From contig JAQFVV010012537.1 of the NCBI GenBank assembly GCA_028023455.1, positions 1,056,001-1,120,000 on the forward strand: DNA of 64,000 bases. The letters run 5' to 3'. The position numbers were made by a program, and so were the translations under genes. Shown here in pieces: positions 45,348 through 57,240 of this stretch. Position 1 is the stretch's first letter, and the number at the start of each line of letters is the position of its first letter. Under the pieces are notes generated by a model, which made no database searches, was not told the DNA's origin, and worked only from the letters and a program-made list of their open reading frames with translations. The stretch comes from Epiperipatus broadwayi (taxonomy: Eukaryota; Onychophora; Udeonychophora; Euonychophora; Peripatidae).

Positions 45348-46169
45348 AAAAAAGAAGATGGAAAAAGGGATTAGGGGTGAGGGGAGGGGGGTGTAATATT
45401 TATCGTGGAAGAAAAAAAAAATGATGGGGCGGAAAGGGGAAAAGGGGATGAGGGACATTATGATAAAATAAGAAAGCATATGATAAATAATGGTGTGAGG
45501 TCATAGATAGAGGCTGAAGGCATGTAGGTTTAGATATTGGTAGATAGGTCTGAACAGTATTGGGTGATGCCTTCTTCGTTATTCATTCATGTATGTTCTG
45601 CGGTGCACCAAATCTTATCGTACAGAGAACACAGGGACAGAGATCCCATTCTCATAATGACTCACTGGATTAAGATTTCCAGTTAGATATTGGACAGATA
45701 TCGCGAGTCAATGGTTCAGAGACCAGTCTATGGGGGAAAGAACCCCTTGTATAAAGTAAGAGCTATCAGAAAATATACTGAGCTTATGGATGAGTTGGAT
45801 GAAAAGATGCCAGCCTCCCAACCCACCTCGGTAATAGTGACCAGAGTTGGCACTTAGGGGTTTATCATTTGCAGGATGTGATGTATGAACAGGTTTAATC
45901 GGGTCACAGAGATATCCTGTGGATCCGAACCTGTATATACAAGTATAAGGCAGAAATAAAATGCATGTAATGCTAATGACGATTAAATTGGTTCGGCAAT
46001 GCTGATTGGGTCATCAAGAAAGAGATGTAATTTACCTGGTCGCCTCTCTAGAGATTAACCTCATCACTAAATCATATTAGGAATGCGTAAATCTAAAAGG
46101 TTTGAACAGTAGTTGGGAGCATCTAGCGTTCGATGCAAAAATTTAAAAATTTTTTTTACAAAAAAATTT
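45348..46169 (+). other. Non-coding part between gag and polypurine tract
   Basis: G-rich at first (AGGGGTGAGGGGAGGGGGG at 45375), then mixed. A short readable stretch around 45620-45840 gives no known domain. This is where protease, RT and integrase should be in a complete element; I looked for DSG, YxDD, TDH and HHCC-like motifs and saw none. Confidence 0.6.
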
Positions 46170-46190
46170 TAAAGAAGGGGAACGGTGTAA
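46170..46190 (+). promoter_or_regulatory. Polypurine tract of the Gag-only element
   Basis: AAAGAAGGGGAACGG followed by TGTAA lies directly before the 3' LTR, as required for plus-strand priming. Confidence 0.7.
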
Positions 46191-48001
46191 TGTGATGATC
46201 GCACATACTGCGGTCACACATATAAATATTAAACATTCAAAGAATATTAAATATTATGTTTGGAAGAAAAAAATAAAAAAATAAAAAAGCGAGCTTGGAA
46301 AAATTTACAGAACAAAGAAATGTTTCAACTAATTAAAAAAAGAGAGGGAATTAGAATCAAAAGATTCTTATCTTTTACCCTCCAAAGTTCGGGTTTAATA
46401 AAAAAAGAGAGGGAATTAGAATCAAAAGATTCTTATCTTTTACCCTCCAAAGTTCGGGTTTTGGTGAATTTAAAATATAAAATTAGAGATATTGGAAATG
46501 TATGTTAAAAAATAAAGCGATAAAGAAATATAAATAAAATGCAAGTTAAAATCCGATTTTGAAGGAAAGTAAAGTTTAAAAAAAATAAAAAACCTTAAAT
46601 AGCACGCAAAACAGAGAAAGTTAGACATGATCAAAAGATAAGGATCTGGGTTTTAAAGTACACATTTGACGATAAACGAAATGCGTGTATGGAGTGTATT
46701 TGAAGCAGGATATAGACAGAAATAATAAATGCTTGTCCAAATTTAAAAAAAGAAAAAAAGAAAAACATGTATTAAAATCTGTTTAATTAAAATCAAGAAT
46801 ATTGAAATACATAGTGCTACAAGAGTGGGTAAAACCAATTTACATATGGCCGAAGGCATAGTAAGAAAGAAGGTGTGAATAAAAGTAAAACAAAGGATCG
46901 GAAGGACAAAGACTGGTGGAATTTTTTTAATTAAGAAATAAAAGTTTTTCAAGAGAGATTAGAGCTAGAGACTTCATGTTGAGAGGGTGGTAAAACACAG
47001 CTCCGATAATCAACCGATATAGTTAACAAATATGACTTTTAACATCGGTGCTTCATCTAGAATGGCTGGCTAAGGCCATCGTGATCGCTGGTCGATCTGG
47101 ACTTGCTGTACTAATGGTTCTTGTCAAGATGTAATAACTACTGTCGTAGCGCCTGCCGGTGGATTCATTTAGTTGCCTTGTCTTCGATGCCTTGTCCTTG
47201 ATGCCTCGTCCATGATGCCTTAACACTGAGAAGCTATACACAACTAAATCTAACCTACGAGCGACCGTCCCTCCTAAAGAAGTGGAGAAATCCACGTGGC
47301 GGTCGGCAGGACGTCGGATAAATTCAGACTAAAACCTAGGTAAAGATACATACTTTTTTTTTATATATATTTCAATGTGCACATCATTGACTTAGACAAT
47401 GGCCACCTGCTTTTTGTGAATGATAAAGACATTCTTGAATTTTTTTTTGATAAATACCCAGAGTGACGATTTATAAATGTACCAGCATTTATAAGAGTTT
47501 TTATGTGTTCTTTTTCTTGTAGCACTATAGATCATAATCTGTTTTATTTAATGTTAATGTGTTTTATAGATCTTTTTATGATTGATTTATTTTATTAAAT
47601 ATATTTTTTCTATTTAAATCTGTCTTGTCTCGTTCTTCGCCACGTCCAAAAAGGGATAGTCTAGTCTTAGGGTGGGAAAACTATTATTCTTTTTTTTATT
47701 ATTATTGAATTAGCACGTGGGAATTGGTGGTGCAGTGTTTGATTCCATTAAATTTATAAATCATCCAAGCGCTGTAACTCTGTCAGATCTTACAGCAGTC
47801 GGGAGAAAGTTGATCGGGAAATATAACCTGGGCTATAGCCGTATACCATACAGGTTCGGTCAAATATGGAGATAGACTCATCTATTTCCGTATTTCTCTC
47901 TGCTTGCGGTAACGGAAAGTGGACAATTTTGAGTTATAGAATTCCCCATTATGTACTCATAAAAGCGAAGTTTAGCCTTCGATCGTCGTGTGCCCGTTAC
48001 A
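46191..48001 (+). repeat. 3' LTR of the Gag-only element, 1811 bp
   Basis: Matches the 5' LTR with a low number of base changes but is about 140 bp longer. Visible causes are a tandem duplication of about 62 bp at 46335-46460 (AGAGAGGGAATTAGAATC repeated), an extra block near 47053-47090 (ATGGCTGGCTAAGGCC) and small A/T indels. The open frame at 46260-46508 is a by-product of the duplication. Confidence 0.92.
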
Positions 48002-49354
48002 ATATATATAATCAACTTCACGCCTTTAAAACTTTATTTTTATTATGATTATTTAACAAACTTGATACAATGATTTTTATTTTCACAAATATTAATTTAG
48101 TGCGGCAGTTGGCAGTTACAATACTGAATGCATATTTGAAAATAGGATTTTATTCAATGTTACAAAAGCAGATTTATCTGGATGGCTTGGTGGACATTTT
48201 ATACATTTAAAAATATATATATAAAGATACAATAGAGTTTCACTGATTATACAATTTTAGTAGGATGCCCTTAGCATTTGATACATAAGTTTATTTTCAT
48301 TTATAGACTTTATTTACAACAATTAAATAAGGATATGTTCTGATCCTTAAGTATACTGAAACATTTATTTATTACACATTTTCAACATTTAGCAATCGAA
48401 TATTGTGAAACTCTATAAATATGGGAATTGCTTATTTCAATAAAGAGGAAGGCAGCTTCATGAGAGGTTGGATCTAAAACTCCAACAAAAAATATTTAAA
48501 GAGCAAAACGTTTCATTATCACATATCATTACGATTTATTTTGTTAAACAGGCTAGAAAACGAACTATAAGAAATTGCAGTACTAGCATCATGTCAGTGA
48601 GAGAGATAAATGGCAGCTTTGGCCTTTTAAAAAAAAGGTCATTCTCCGATTATTAAGGTGGTATGCCAGATTCATGCTAGAATGGTACCGAAAGAAAAAG
48701 GTAGGCAGGAAGTTTGTATGGGCCAGATCACGGCGTAGCCATACAGAGCTTCATCTACACTAACCAGCATGTTCCAGAAGTAGACTTAGACTTCTATTAT
48801 GAATGAGAACCCTAAAAGATGGGGAGGCTTTGAATCCTCGGTGCGAGATACGAGCTAATCAAAGCAGTATATATATATATACTTGGAGAATGATGAACGA
48901 AGACGATCATGATTCCCTGGAATGAGGTACAGGTGAATCAGATCAAAGCCCTATGTGGCTTATCAATAATTTGACATATGCCAGCAATGCTGTCATAAGA
49001 ATATAAAGGCATTGAATTTAAATACTAAAATAAAGCCTTAAATGATTTAACCAATACATAATGATATGCTAAAATAATGACCCATGTAAGATAAAGTAAT
49101 TTATCATAAGTTAAACTATAATTAATGAAGTGTGCATTTCTCCCCCTTTTTTTTAAATATATAAAAAAAACTAAAATTCATGCATTTAAAAGTGTGAACA
49201 ACAAAATAGAATTTGTTCACCAGCCTTTTTGGTGATGATGATGAATAAAGAACTTAATAAAATTAACAGACACCAATATCCATCCCAGATTGAAAAGTAT
49301 TTATACATTTTATATAAAATTGCAATAAAATATATTTTTAAAAAAAAAACATAT
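48002..49354. other. AT-rich sequence, no gene recognised
   Basis: A less AT-rich patch at 48650-48960 may be an old repeat but shows no tRNA, SINE box or protein that I can name. Elsewhere only short AT-rich frames. Confidence 0.5.
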
Positions 49355-49518
49355 ATTCATTTTAAAAGAAAAACTCAGTCTTATGAACTATTTAGAAATA
49401 AATAAATAAGAACTCATTAATTCCTCCCCCCCCCCCATTCATTTTAAAAGAAAAACTCAGTCTTATGAACTATTTAGAAATAAATAAATAAGAACTCATT
49501 AATTCCTCCCCCCCCCCA
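49355..49518. repeat. Perfect 82-bp tandem duplication ending in C-tracts
   Basis: ATTCATTTTAAAAGAAAAAC to CCTCCCCCCC occurs at 49355-49436 and 49437-49518. Both units end in a run of 10-12 C. An inverted echo of part of the unit, GTTCATAAGACT, follows at 49550. Confidence 0.93.
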
Positions 49519-49689
49519 CCTTTTATTCCACAGCGGGATATAGAAGAAGTTCATAAGACTGGGTTTGATTAGCATTTACAAATAAAATTAAATGAAAAAT
49601 ATAAAAATATCATTTAAAATAAATTATAACCGCACTAAATTATAAAAAAAGTAAGAAGCGTGAGTTGGATGAAATATTTCATAGTAGTA

Positions 49690-50013
49690 TTAATTTGGAT
49701 AATAGAGAATTGATACAAAGAAAATAACATACTCGCCGATTAGCGAGGTTTTAAAAAAAATTAAATATACAAAAAACATTAATTTTAAAGAATTAGTATT
49801 CAGGTAATACAACTGTAATGACTTTAGACTTGTTACCTCAGGATAAAGTATTGATAAATCTTCTGTGACAGGCAGCCTTCCTTGATTTAAAACATGTCTC
49901 TTGACCTTGGCAGTTCTTTGATAGCATGGGCATTCTTGCTCGACAGGAGCTACATCTCGGCATGGTGAAAAGTCAGGCTGAAGATGGAGGGGAAGGTGGC
50001 TTAGGCCCCTCAA
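49690..50013 (-). other. Unrecognised open frame with possible splice signals
   Basis: The minus strand from 50013 reads MRGLSHLPLHLQPDFSPC, then VAPVEQECPCYQRTAKV and GRLPVTEDLSILYPEV. A polypyrimidine-like CCCCTCCATCTTCAG precedes CCTGACTTTTC, and GAGGTAAC follows the LYPE codons, so an exon of about 140 bp at roughly 49838-49978 is conceivable. Composition is less AT-rich than its surroundings. I do not recognise the protein, and it does not fit a cbEGF or TB domain. It may equally be an old repeat. Confidence 0.2.
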
Positions 50014-52620
50014 AATTAAACAGATGTGAAGTCGGTTAGCGACTACTGACCGAACTCTGATACAATAGATTTTTAGCCCTATTTATACAAACTTTGAGTT
50101 ATTCAAAGAATGTTTTTAATTAGACTTCTTAAGTCTTAATTAATCTTTAATTTACAGAAATGTTTTCTCTATTGTTATTGGAGATGCAATAACTAGATAA
50201 CTATCCAAAATTAAATTCAAATCAATTTCCAGATTGGAAATAGATTTGATAAAAAATGTTAACAGCTAACTAAATCAATTATCTTTGTTTTAAATTTTAC
50301 TTTCATTAACTTTAATTTAAAAATTCCTTTTAAAATCATAAACAAACTAATATTCCCACACTTTTAATTACTTTTGGACAATTAGTAGTTGCATCTTCCA
50401 TCTTGAATTTTTATGTAGTTTTATAAAGAAAAATAATTACAAAATAAATAAAATATATTTAAAGAAAAAAAATACAAAATTATTTACAATATTTGTTTAT
50501 GCTTTTATATATATATATAAAAGCTACGTTAATATATGTATATATCTGAGTCGCATCTAGAGATATTAATATCAAAATAATTATAAAATTTTTATTTAAA
50601 ATTTATATTTATAACTTTTATAGACGCGTCTCAGAAATATACATATAGTTTATATATATGTGGCAAAAAAAGCAGGATGAAATGTGGGTTGAGGTAGAAC
50701 AATGAAACTCGATCTTGAACTAAAATCGACTGTTTCAATATAATGAGCATTTATAATAGAAAGTGGTTCAGAAAAGTAGTATTGAGGAAATCTTGTAGTG
50801 CAAAGGATCTTTTGAATATGAAAGAAAATCTTTTGAATATTAAATATAATACAGTTAACAGGGGTTTTGTATATTTTTATGATTCATGGTCAGTAGCATT
50901 TCTTTCTGTATCAGTAAGTCCTCAGAGAGAAGCCATGATAAGAATTTAAGATAGACACAAGAATATGTGGCCTTAAGCTCTGTAGCCATGCTTTCATTAT
51001 TTTTTCCTAGTTATTAGTTTTAGTCCCTGACTTTTAATCATGACTATCATCACTGGTAAGAAATTGGTATTGTTAAAAAATGTTTGAAGAATAATAGCTA
51101 AATAAACTATTAAATGCTACTTAGAATTTTTTGAAAGGCAAAAAGAACAAAATATATACCAAATGATATCTAACTAGATTGTTATATAAAGTTTTATGGA
51201 ATGATTTGATATTCCAAAAGTATTTTAAGAGATCATGAAAGTTATAAAGTACATACTAAACTCATAAAAAGGTATGAATGAAAGTGAAACCTGAATATGC
51301 TTAATATCATGAAATGTAAAATGAATAATTACCATATATTTTTTTTATTTTTTTTATATTATTAAAATAATTAAGCTTATTTTGGTACATAAAATAAACA
51401 TAAGAACACCAAATTTGGAGTTATAGAGGTATTATAAAAATTATATTATGATAAAATGTTGGAGAAAGAATTTATTATTGAAATATATATATATGTTTAT
51501 AGTGCATAATGAAAACTATTTAGATAATGAATATTTCATAGAAATATTTAGAAAAATATTTCATTATCAGAGAACATTTATTTATGCATCTGCAATTAAT
51601 TTTAAATATATTATTGTATGAATAGTGCTAAAATGCATTAATAATTATAAATTTTAAAAAGGTAATATAATTATCATAAAAGTGTATTTTTGATTCTATA
51701 AAAGTATTTAAATTGTTTAAATGTATAATTTAAATAAAATGCTAGAACATCTTAATAAGTGTAACTTTTTTAAATAATAGATATTATTACTTCATGGTAG
51801 ATAATATTTGAATTCGAAACTACTTATTATTATTTTTTGATATAAATATTTTTGATTAATGATTTTGAATAATTTAAATATTGTAAATATTATATTTGTA
51901 AACTTTGAAAATTTTATAGTTGTTATAATAAATTGTTAATGTTTGTTTTAAATTAACCTAATGCCTTGAGAACTTTTTTTTCTTATTGTGTCCAAGTCAT
52001 TATGGATCATCCTAACCACACACATGTATTATAAGAATCGATACTATTACACATGATTTAAAAAAGGTAAAGTATGATTATTATATTATGATCATTGAAG
52101 ATATTTAATAAACCTTAAGAAGTGTATAATGCAAATTTTTAAACAAGGCAAAACTCTCTCCATACAGTAGTGCCACCCTGTGCTAAACAGAGTAATCAAT
52201 GGATGCCAGAAGGCTTGTGCATAAAATCCCTATCTAATGCTTAGTGGTTTAATGCAAATTTTTCATTATTTGATATGATAATTATAACAAAGTTTGATAT
52301 TTATTAATATGCCACATAGAGTATACAATTATAACTGTATTGCATAATAAAATATTTCATTTCAACAAAAATTTTATTAACAATAAATAGTGATTACATA
52401 CTAATAAAGGATAGATAAATGAATAAATTGTACAATAATATGATTGTATAATGTTCTATTTGTTATCTGTCTAGATTTTGTTATGAGAGTACAATTGTTA
52501 TACTCTTATGTGGTTAGGTATAGTGAAGAGATTCTAAGAACTTGATTAATGGAATAAGCATTTTTTATATAAACATGAATATTTTCTTTTAGAATTTCCT
52601 ATTCTATAATGCTGGGTAGG
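50014..52620. other. AT-rich sequence, mostly featureless
   Basis: No domain on either strand. The only repeat noted is a partial copy at about 52138-52245 of the insertion at 15699 (shared GCCAGAAGGCTTGTGC stretch). Confidence 0.5.
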
Positions 52621-52633
52621 TGGGAGTTGATAA

Positions 52634-53030
52634 TCAGGAAAAGGAAAGAGCAGTTAAAGACCAGGTGTCATCAAAGACTTTACTGGAGGCCAGGAGCTGG
52701 TCACGTTTCTTGACTTTTTTGAGCGTTTGATAAAACAATGGTATGATTTGTGGCGGGGGTAATTCCATGAGAGTTTTGCATCTCACTATCCATATGGAAT
52801 AAAGGACAAAGGTAGAAAGCCTTATTATTGAAAAAAACCCATTATGAATGGCATTTTCAAGTGAGAAAATCATATCAGGTCTTATGTTGGAATTGATTAT
52901 AATTATATCTTTCAGTGTTTTAAGTCTTGGGCACCGGTGTATAATATGGTCTATGGTTTCATCTTCACGAGCACACAGACCACATATAGGATCAATGCTG
53001 GTAAAACCTCTTCGTTTGTAGTGGTTTATA
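52634..53030 (-). pseudogene. C-terminal fragment of a LINE protein with zinc knuckle
   Basis: Reading the minus strand from about 53030: KRRGFTSIDPICGLCARED, then ETIDHIIHRCPRLKTLKD. This is the C-x2-C-x8-H-x4-C knuckle found after the reverse transcriptase in many LINE families. It runs on in frame to IVRCKTLMELPPP and ends at a stop at 52634. Upstream RT sequence is absent or unreadable (a stop precedes the knuckle by about ten codons). It is distinct in sequence from the LINE at 24985-26690 and from the RTE copies, so a third LINE family is present. No function remains. Confidence 0.72.
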
Positions 53031-53100
53031 ATTTAAATTTGGTTTTAGCCAATTAGTAAATTAGTTAAATAAGTTTTTGAAGTAAAAGTTAGTATTTTAT

Positions 53101-53200
53101 TGATTGTTATTGGCATGATATAGCTAGGTATATGTAAAATCTGTCACTATTGATTGTTATTGGCATGATATAGCTAGGTATATGTAAAATCTCTTACTAT
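53101..53200. repeat. Two-copy tandem repeat, 50-bp unit
   Basis: TGATTGTTATTGGCATGATA... at 53101 is repeated at 53151; the copies differ only near their ends (CTGTCACTAT and CTCTTACTAT). Confidence 0.92.
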
Positions 53201-56045
53201 ATGTAGCTGTATTGTTAATGTGCTAATTGTCAAAATAATAATAACTCGAGATTAAGATTAGAATTATATTATGGATTTTATTTAAGTAATGATATAGTAT
53301 ATAAATATTTTAGTACTTTGATTAAATGTTAATAATGTTAATTATAGTTTATTTTATGTGATAGGTGAGTCCTGGAAATATCAATAATAGTGAAACGATA
53401 ACCTTCCAATCTCTTATCGTTTCACCATCAACCTAATGACACACTCATCTGTGCTAAGTTCGAACCTTATTTTAATATTAACACTCTTAAAATTAGCGTG
53501 TAAAACCCACTATCATGGCTGTCTAAATGGCATTATTTATTTATATATGAAAGAATGCTATAATTAGATAAGATTAGTAAAATTATAGCATACAAAGTTC
53601 ATGTAATATTTATAAAAATGTTTATTATATTATTAAAGTTTGAAAAATTATTAATTTTGTTGTTAATATTGTAAATTCGTACGTGGATAGATAATCTAAC
53701 CCATATTATAATATATATAGGGGAAGCATGAATAAAATATGTTAACTTTTCTTTAAAAATCTGTTAACAGATTTTCTAATTTTATATATTTCAGGGCAAA
53801 AGTTTCTTTAAAACATGTTTAAAAAAAAAAGGTTTTATTTTGAAATATATATAAAAAAGTACATTTAAGAAGAGTTTTCTTTAAAAACAAAATGTTGAAA
53901 AATTATTTTATGCATAATTAAAAATAAATTTTGGTTCTTAATTAAAACAGATTTTTGGTTGTAAACAGGTATGTCATTAATGGCCACACCTGAATTCGGT
54001 AAAGGTAAGATTTGTTCAAAATCTTGCTAACTAAAATTGTATTAGATAAGATTGAAAGTTATTTTTAAAAACTAAATTAGAAATTGCTTACAACGATAAA
54101 TCTTAACATAGCTTAGGGAACGGTTCTAACATTCCAGAAGTTATCCAAGACTTCAAATCTGGATTATATAAAGTTTATAATATTTTAATTAAATCTTGAG
54201 TTAATGAGTCCTGAGGCAATATAGATTCTGATAATGCAAGTACTTGAGACCAAACATATAAATACTCTATGTTTTAAACCCCAAAAAAGAGCCATTTTTC
54301 TTAGAGAGCAGTTGCAGCCAGTCTCCATGTCGAGTTAATTTCTAATATGTCCGGCTAAAAATAGGCATTTCCTTGCTGTTACTCTGTGGGGAGAATGGAG
54401 GTTTCTCTCATCGCAATGCCTTAACCATCATGCCGCTAGTAGACTCAAGCCTAACACATCAGGAAAGAAGATGATGCCATCAGCTGCCCAGTCAAGGTCA
54501 CCAAACCTACAACCCGCTTTGCACTCATTATTTTTATTCATTTTGATTTAAAATGTGAAATGTTGCTCGTTTTAATTCATAACTTTCAAATTTAAATTGA
54601 TTTTTTTTTTCATTAGACATTAAATTAGCCTTGAAGTATATTTGCTAATTAATTTAATTCTAAGTCCATAGAAATATACTTTCCCTCCTTAAATCTTAAG
54701 TAATCATAGAGTAGCCAAATAGATCGAGCATGTTAAAGTAAAGTTACTAATATTTCCAACAGTAGTGTATATTTATTGTGCTACACAAGGATTGGCTTCG
54801 GTTGATAAAGCTGATATGCTATTGTTTTCATATTTCATAGTATGAAATATATTCTTTGCTTGGTGGATGTGATCCAGTATTTTATTAAATATCTCATTTT
54901 ACTGCTACATATGTTGCATACATTAAGATGGAATCATGGTGAATCCAGCACATCTTCTCTTATAGGGTAGTGCACTAGTGAAGCCTGAGCTGAGGTCAGG
55001 TTAGCACATAAGTCCCCTGCCACTTCTGAACAAAATATTCTTTTATTCACAGCATGACGATCAGTCCCAGGGTACCGGCGTTTGTCACAAGAACCCTTGA
55101 GTTAATCATCCATCCGCAGGGTGAATTTTCTTATTGTCATTTACCTGTGCCATAGTGCATTGGTAAAATATTATGCACTCAACTCCCTCTCATTAACAGA
55201 TCACCTTCAGCATTGATCTGAAGTTCTCTTGAAAGCAGGTTTGATTCAATGTTACTTAAGCTAGTTTGTATGCTTGTCTTTAATATAATATTTATAATAA
55301 TAAAATTAATTATAAGTTTTGATCAAGGCTGAGTATGATGATTTACAATAATAGCTACAAGCTAATAGGATTTGGCATAACTATACTTATAGACATAGCG
55401 TAGTGATTATTTATGTATTACTTGTAAGTAATTTCATAAGATGAGTATCTGTTAAACTCATCTATTCTAAAATGTAAATGATTGTTTGTATAAACTCATT
55501 CTTAAATTCAGTTGTAAGAACAGGTGTTATCTCTTTAGCTACCAAATGCCTGCATGCATTCTACGCTGAAGTCATGTAATCATATTTTCAATTTTATTTT
55601 ACTTGTAAATAAATGTATAACTAATTTAGTGTATTTCATTCTCAGTCTCGTTATTGATCCAATTCAGTCCAATTCTAATTATTGATCCTATTCGTTTATA
55701 AAACTATGCATTTATAGTTATTTAAATTAGTAATATATTTAGTCAATTTAAGGGACTTTCTTTTATGTATCAGAGTCTTATTGTGTCTCCCTGACTTATG
55801 TTGGCCGCAAATGAAATTATGTAACTTCAGTTGTGGTGTTTATATGGTCTTGAGTCTTGAAGTTGTTGCAGATGAATTGAAGCATGGTCAGATTCGGGGC
55901 ATCACACTCCTGGTCTGTTCAGCTTTGGTGTCTTTGCCTGGATTCTAGATTCTGTTATGCGAATGTACAAACTTGACTGGTACAATAGTTTAGGAAAGTA
56001 AATAGAGGTGATATTCCTGTGCCCTTGAAGATGTATCTTTTGTGG
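53201..56045. other. AT-rich sequence with two unclassified patches
   Basis: Patches at about 54270-54530 and 54930-55250 have balanced base composition and look like copies of dispersed repeats, but I find neither tRNA-like boxes nor coding motifs. The rest is AT-rich filler. Confidence 0.45.
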
Positions 56046-57240
56046 GTATACTCTTAATGTTAAACTTATTATGTACTTACCAGATACTTGTAATTATGAG
56101 TTTCATGATTTTTCTTAGTATTTAATCAAACCTTTTGTAATAAGATTGAGCTAGTATTCAAACCATTCAATTATTAATGAGCTAGTACTTAAATTGATTA
56201 ATTAAGTGATAAGAGTATTTAACTTAGTAATTTACTAGATGTAACTTAGTAATTTACTAGATGTATTATTTATATTCAGACAAGCTTAGTGGTCATTGCA
56301 GTTGTCATGTGAGTTGGTTTGTGTAAAAGTCACTGGAGTTAGTGAGCTAGGGTCGAGTTGACTAAGAGCTGATTAGCTGAAGTTATATATGAGCCTCTTG
56401 GTGGAAAGGATACAATATATATTGTAACAGGTTTATGAAATTCTAGATAACCACACATATATGCAGATGTGGTAATCAAATGTATATATTTAATTGAATC
56501 AAAATGACTGAATAAAATAGGCTTAGGAGGGGGGGGGGAGTTGTGCTAATTTGTTTTAATGGAATATATATATATATATGTTGGTATATAATTAAATGTA
56601 TAAAAAAATGTCTGGAAAAAGTATATAATGTATTTTTGTTGTGTGTGTAATCTTAATGTTAAACTTACTGAATATCTTACTAGATGCTTGTAATTATGAG
56701 TCTCGTGATTTTTCTTAGTATTTAATCAAACCTTTTGTAATAAGATTAAGGTAGTATTTAAACCATTCAATTATTAATGTGCTAGTATTTAAATTTAATC
56801 TTTAGTTAAATTGGATTAATTAAGTGATAGAGTATTTAACTTAGTAGTTTACTATATGTATTATTTATATTCAGACAAGCTTAGTGGTCATTACAGTTAT
56901 AAAGTGAATGAGTTGGTTTGTGTAACAGTCACTTAAGTTGGTGAACTGGTGCTGAATTGGTTAAGAGCTGATTAGCTGAAGAGTTATATATGAACCTCTC
57001 AGTGACAAGGATACAATATATGCATTGTAACAAGACTCAGATTTGAACCCTGTTACAAGTTAAAGGGATTCTAGATAACCACACATATATGCAAATGTGA
57101 TAATAAAATGTAAAATGACCGAATAAATTAGCCAAGATAGGCTTAGAAGGGGATTGTGTTCATTTGTTTTAATGGATTGTATATATGTAAGTATATAATT
57201 AAATGTATAAAAAAAAATCTGGAAAAAGTGTATAATGTAT
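56046..57240 (+). repeat. Tandem LTR-like units (one full, two partial)
   Basis: A partial unit (56046-56414) ends AAAGGATACA. After ATATATAT a full unit of 593 bp runs 56423-57015, from TGTAACAGG to AAGGATACA. After ATATATGCAT a third starts at 57026 with TGTAACAAG and breaks off near 57240. Units share long segments such as TCTTAATGTTAAACTTA and TTTAATCAAACCTTTTG. The start of the third unit and the LTR at 63827 are the same family (GAACCCTGTTA, CCACACATATATGCA). Confidence 0.82.

Larger units (their letters stand above)
40899..48001 (+). mobile_element. Gag-only LTR retrotransposon (no recognisable Pol)
   Basis: LTRs at 40899-42570 and 46191-48001 share TGTGATGATCGC at the start and GTGTGCCCGTTACA at the end. 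Between them lie a primer-binding-like site, a 1.3-kb leader, a gag region and a polypurine tract, but no protease, RT, RNase H or integrase motif. The internal part is only 3.6 kb. The 4-bp repeat ATAT flanks both sides, though it lies in (AT)n DNA and is weak evidence. The Gag is homologous to that of the Ty3 element at 59.6-64 kb. In plants such elements are known as TR-GAG; mobilisation in trans is an inference. Confidence 0.88.

Noticed and set aside
44409-45479. Minus-strand open frames opposite gag (97-139 codons)
   Set aside because: They mirror the purine-rich gag coding strand and have no domain of their own.
46260-46508. Open frame of 82 codons in the 3' LTR
   Set aside because: It exists because of the 62-bp tandem duplication; the 5' LTR lacks it.
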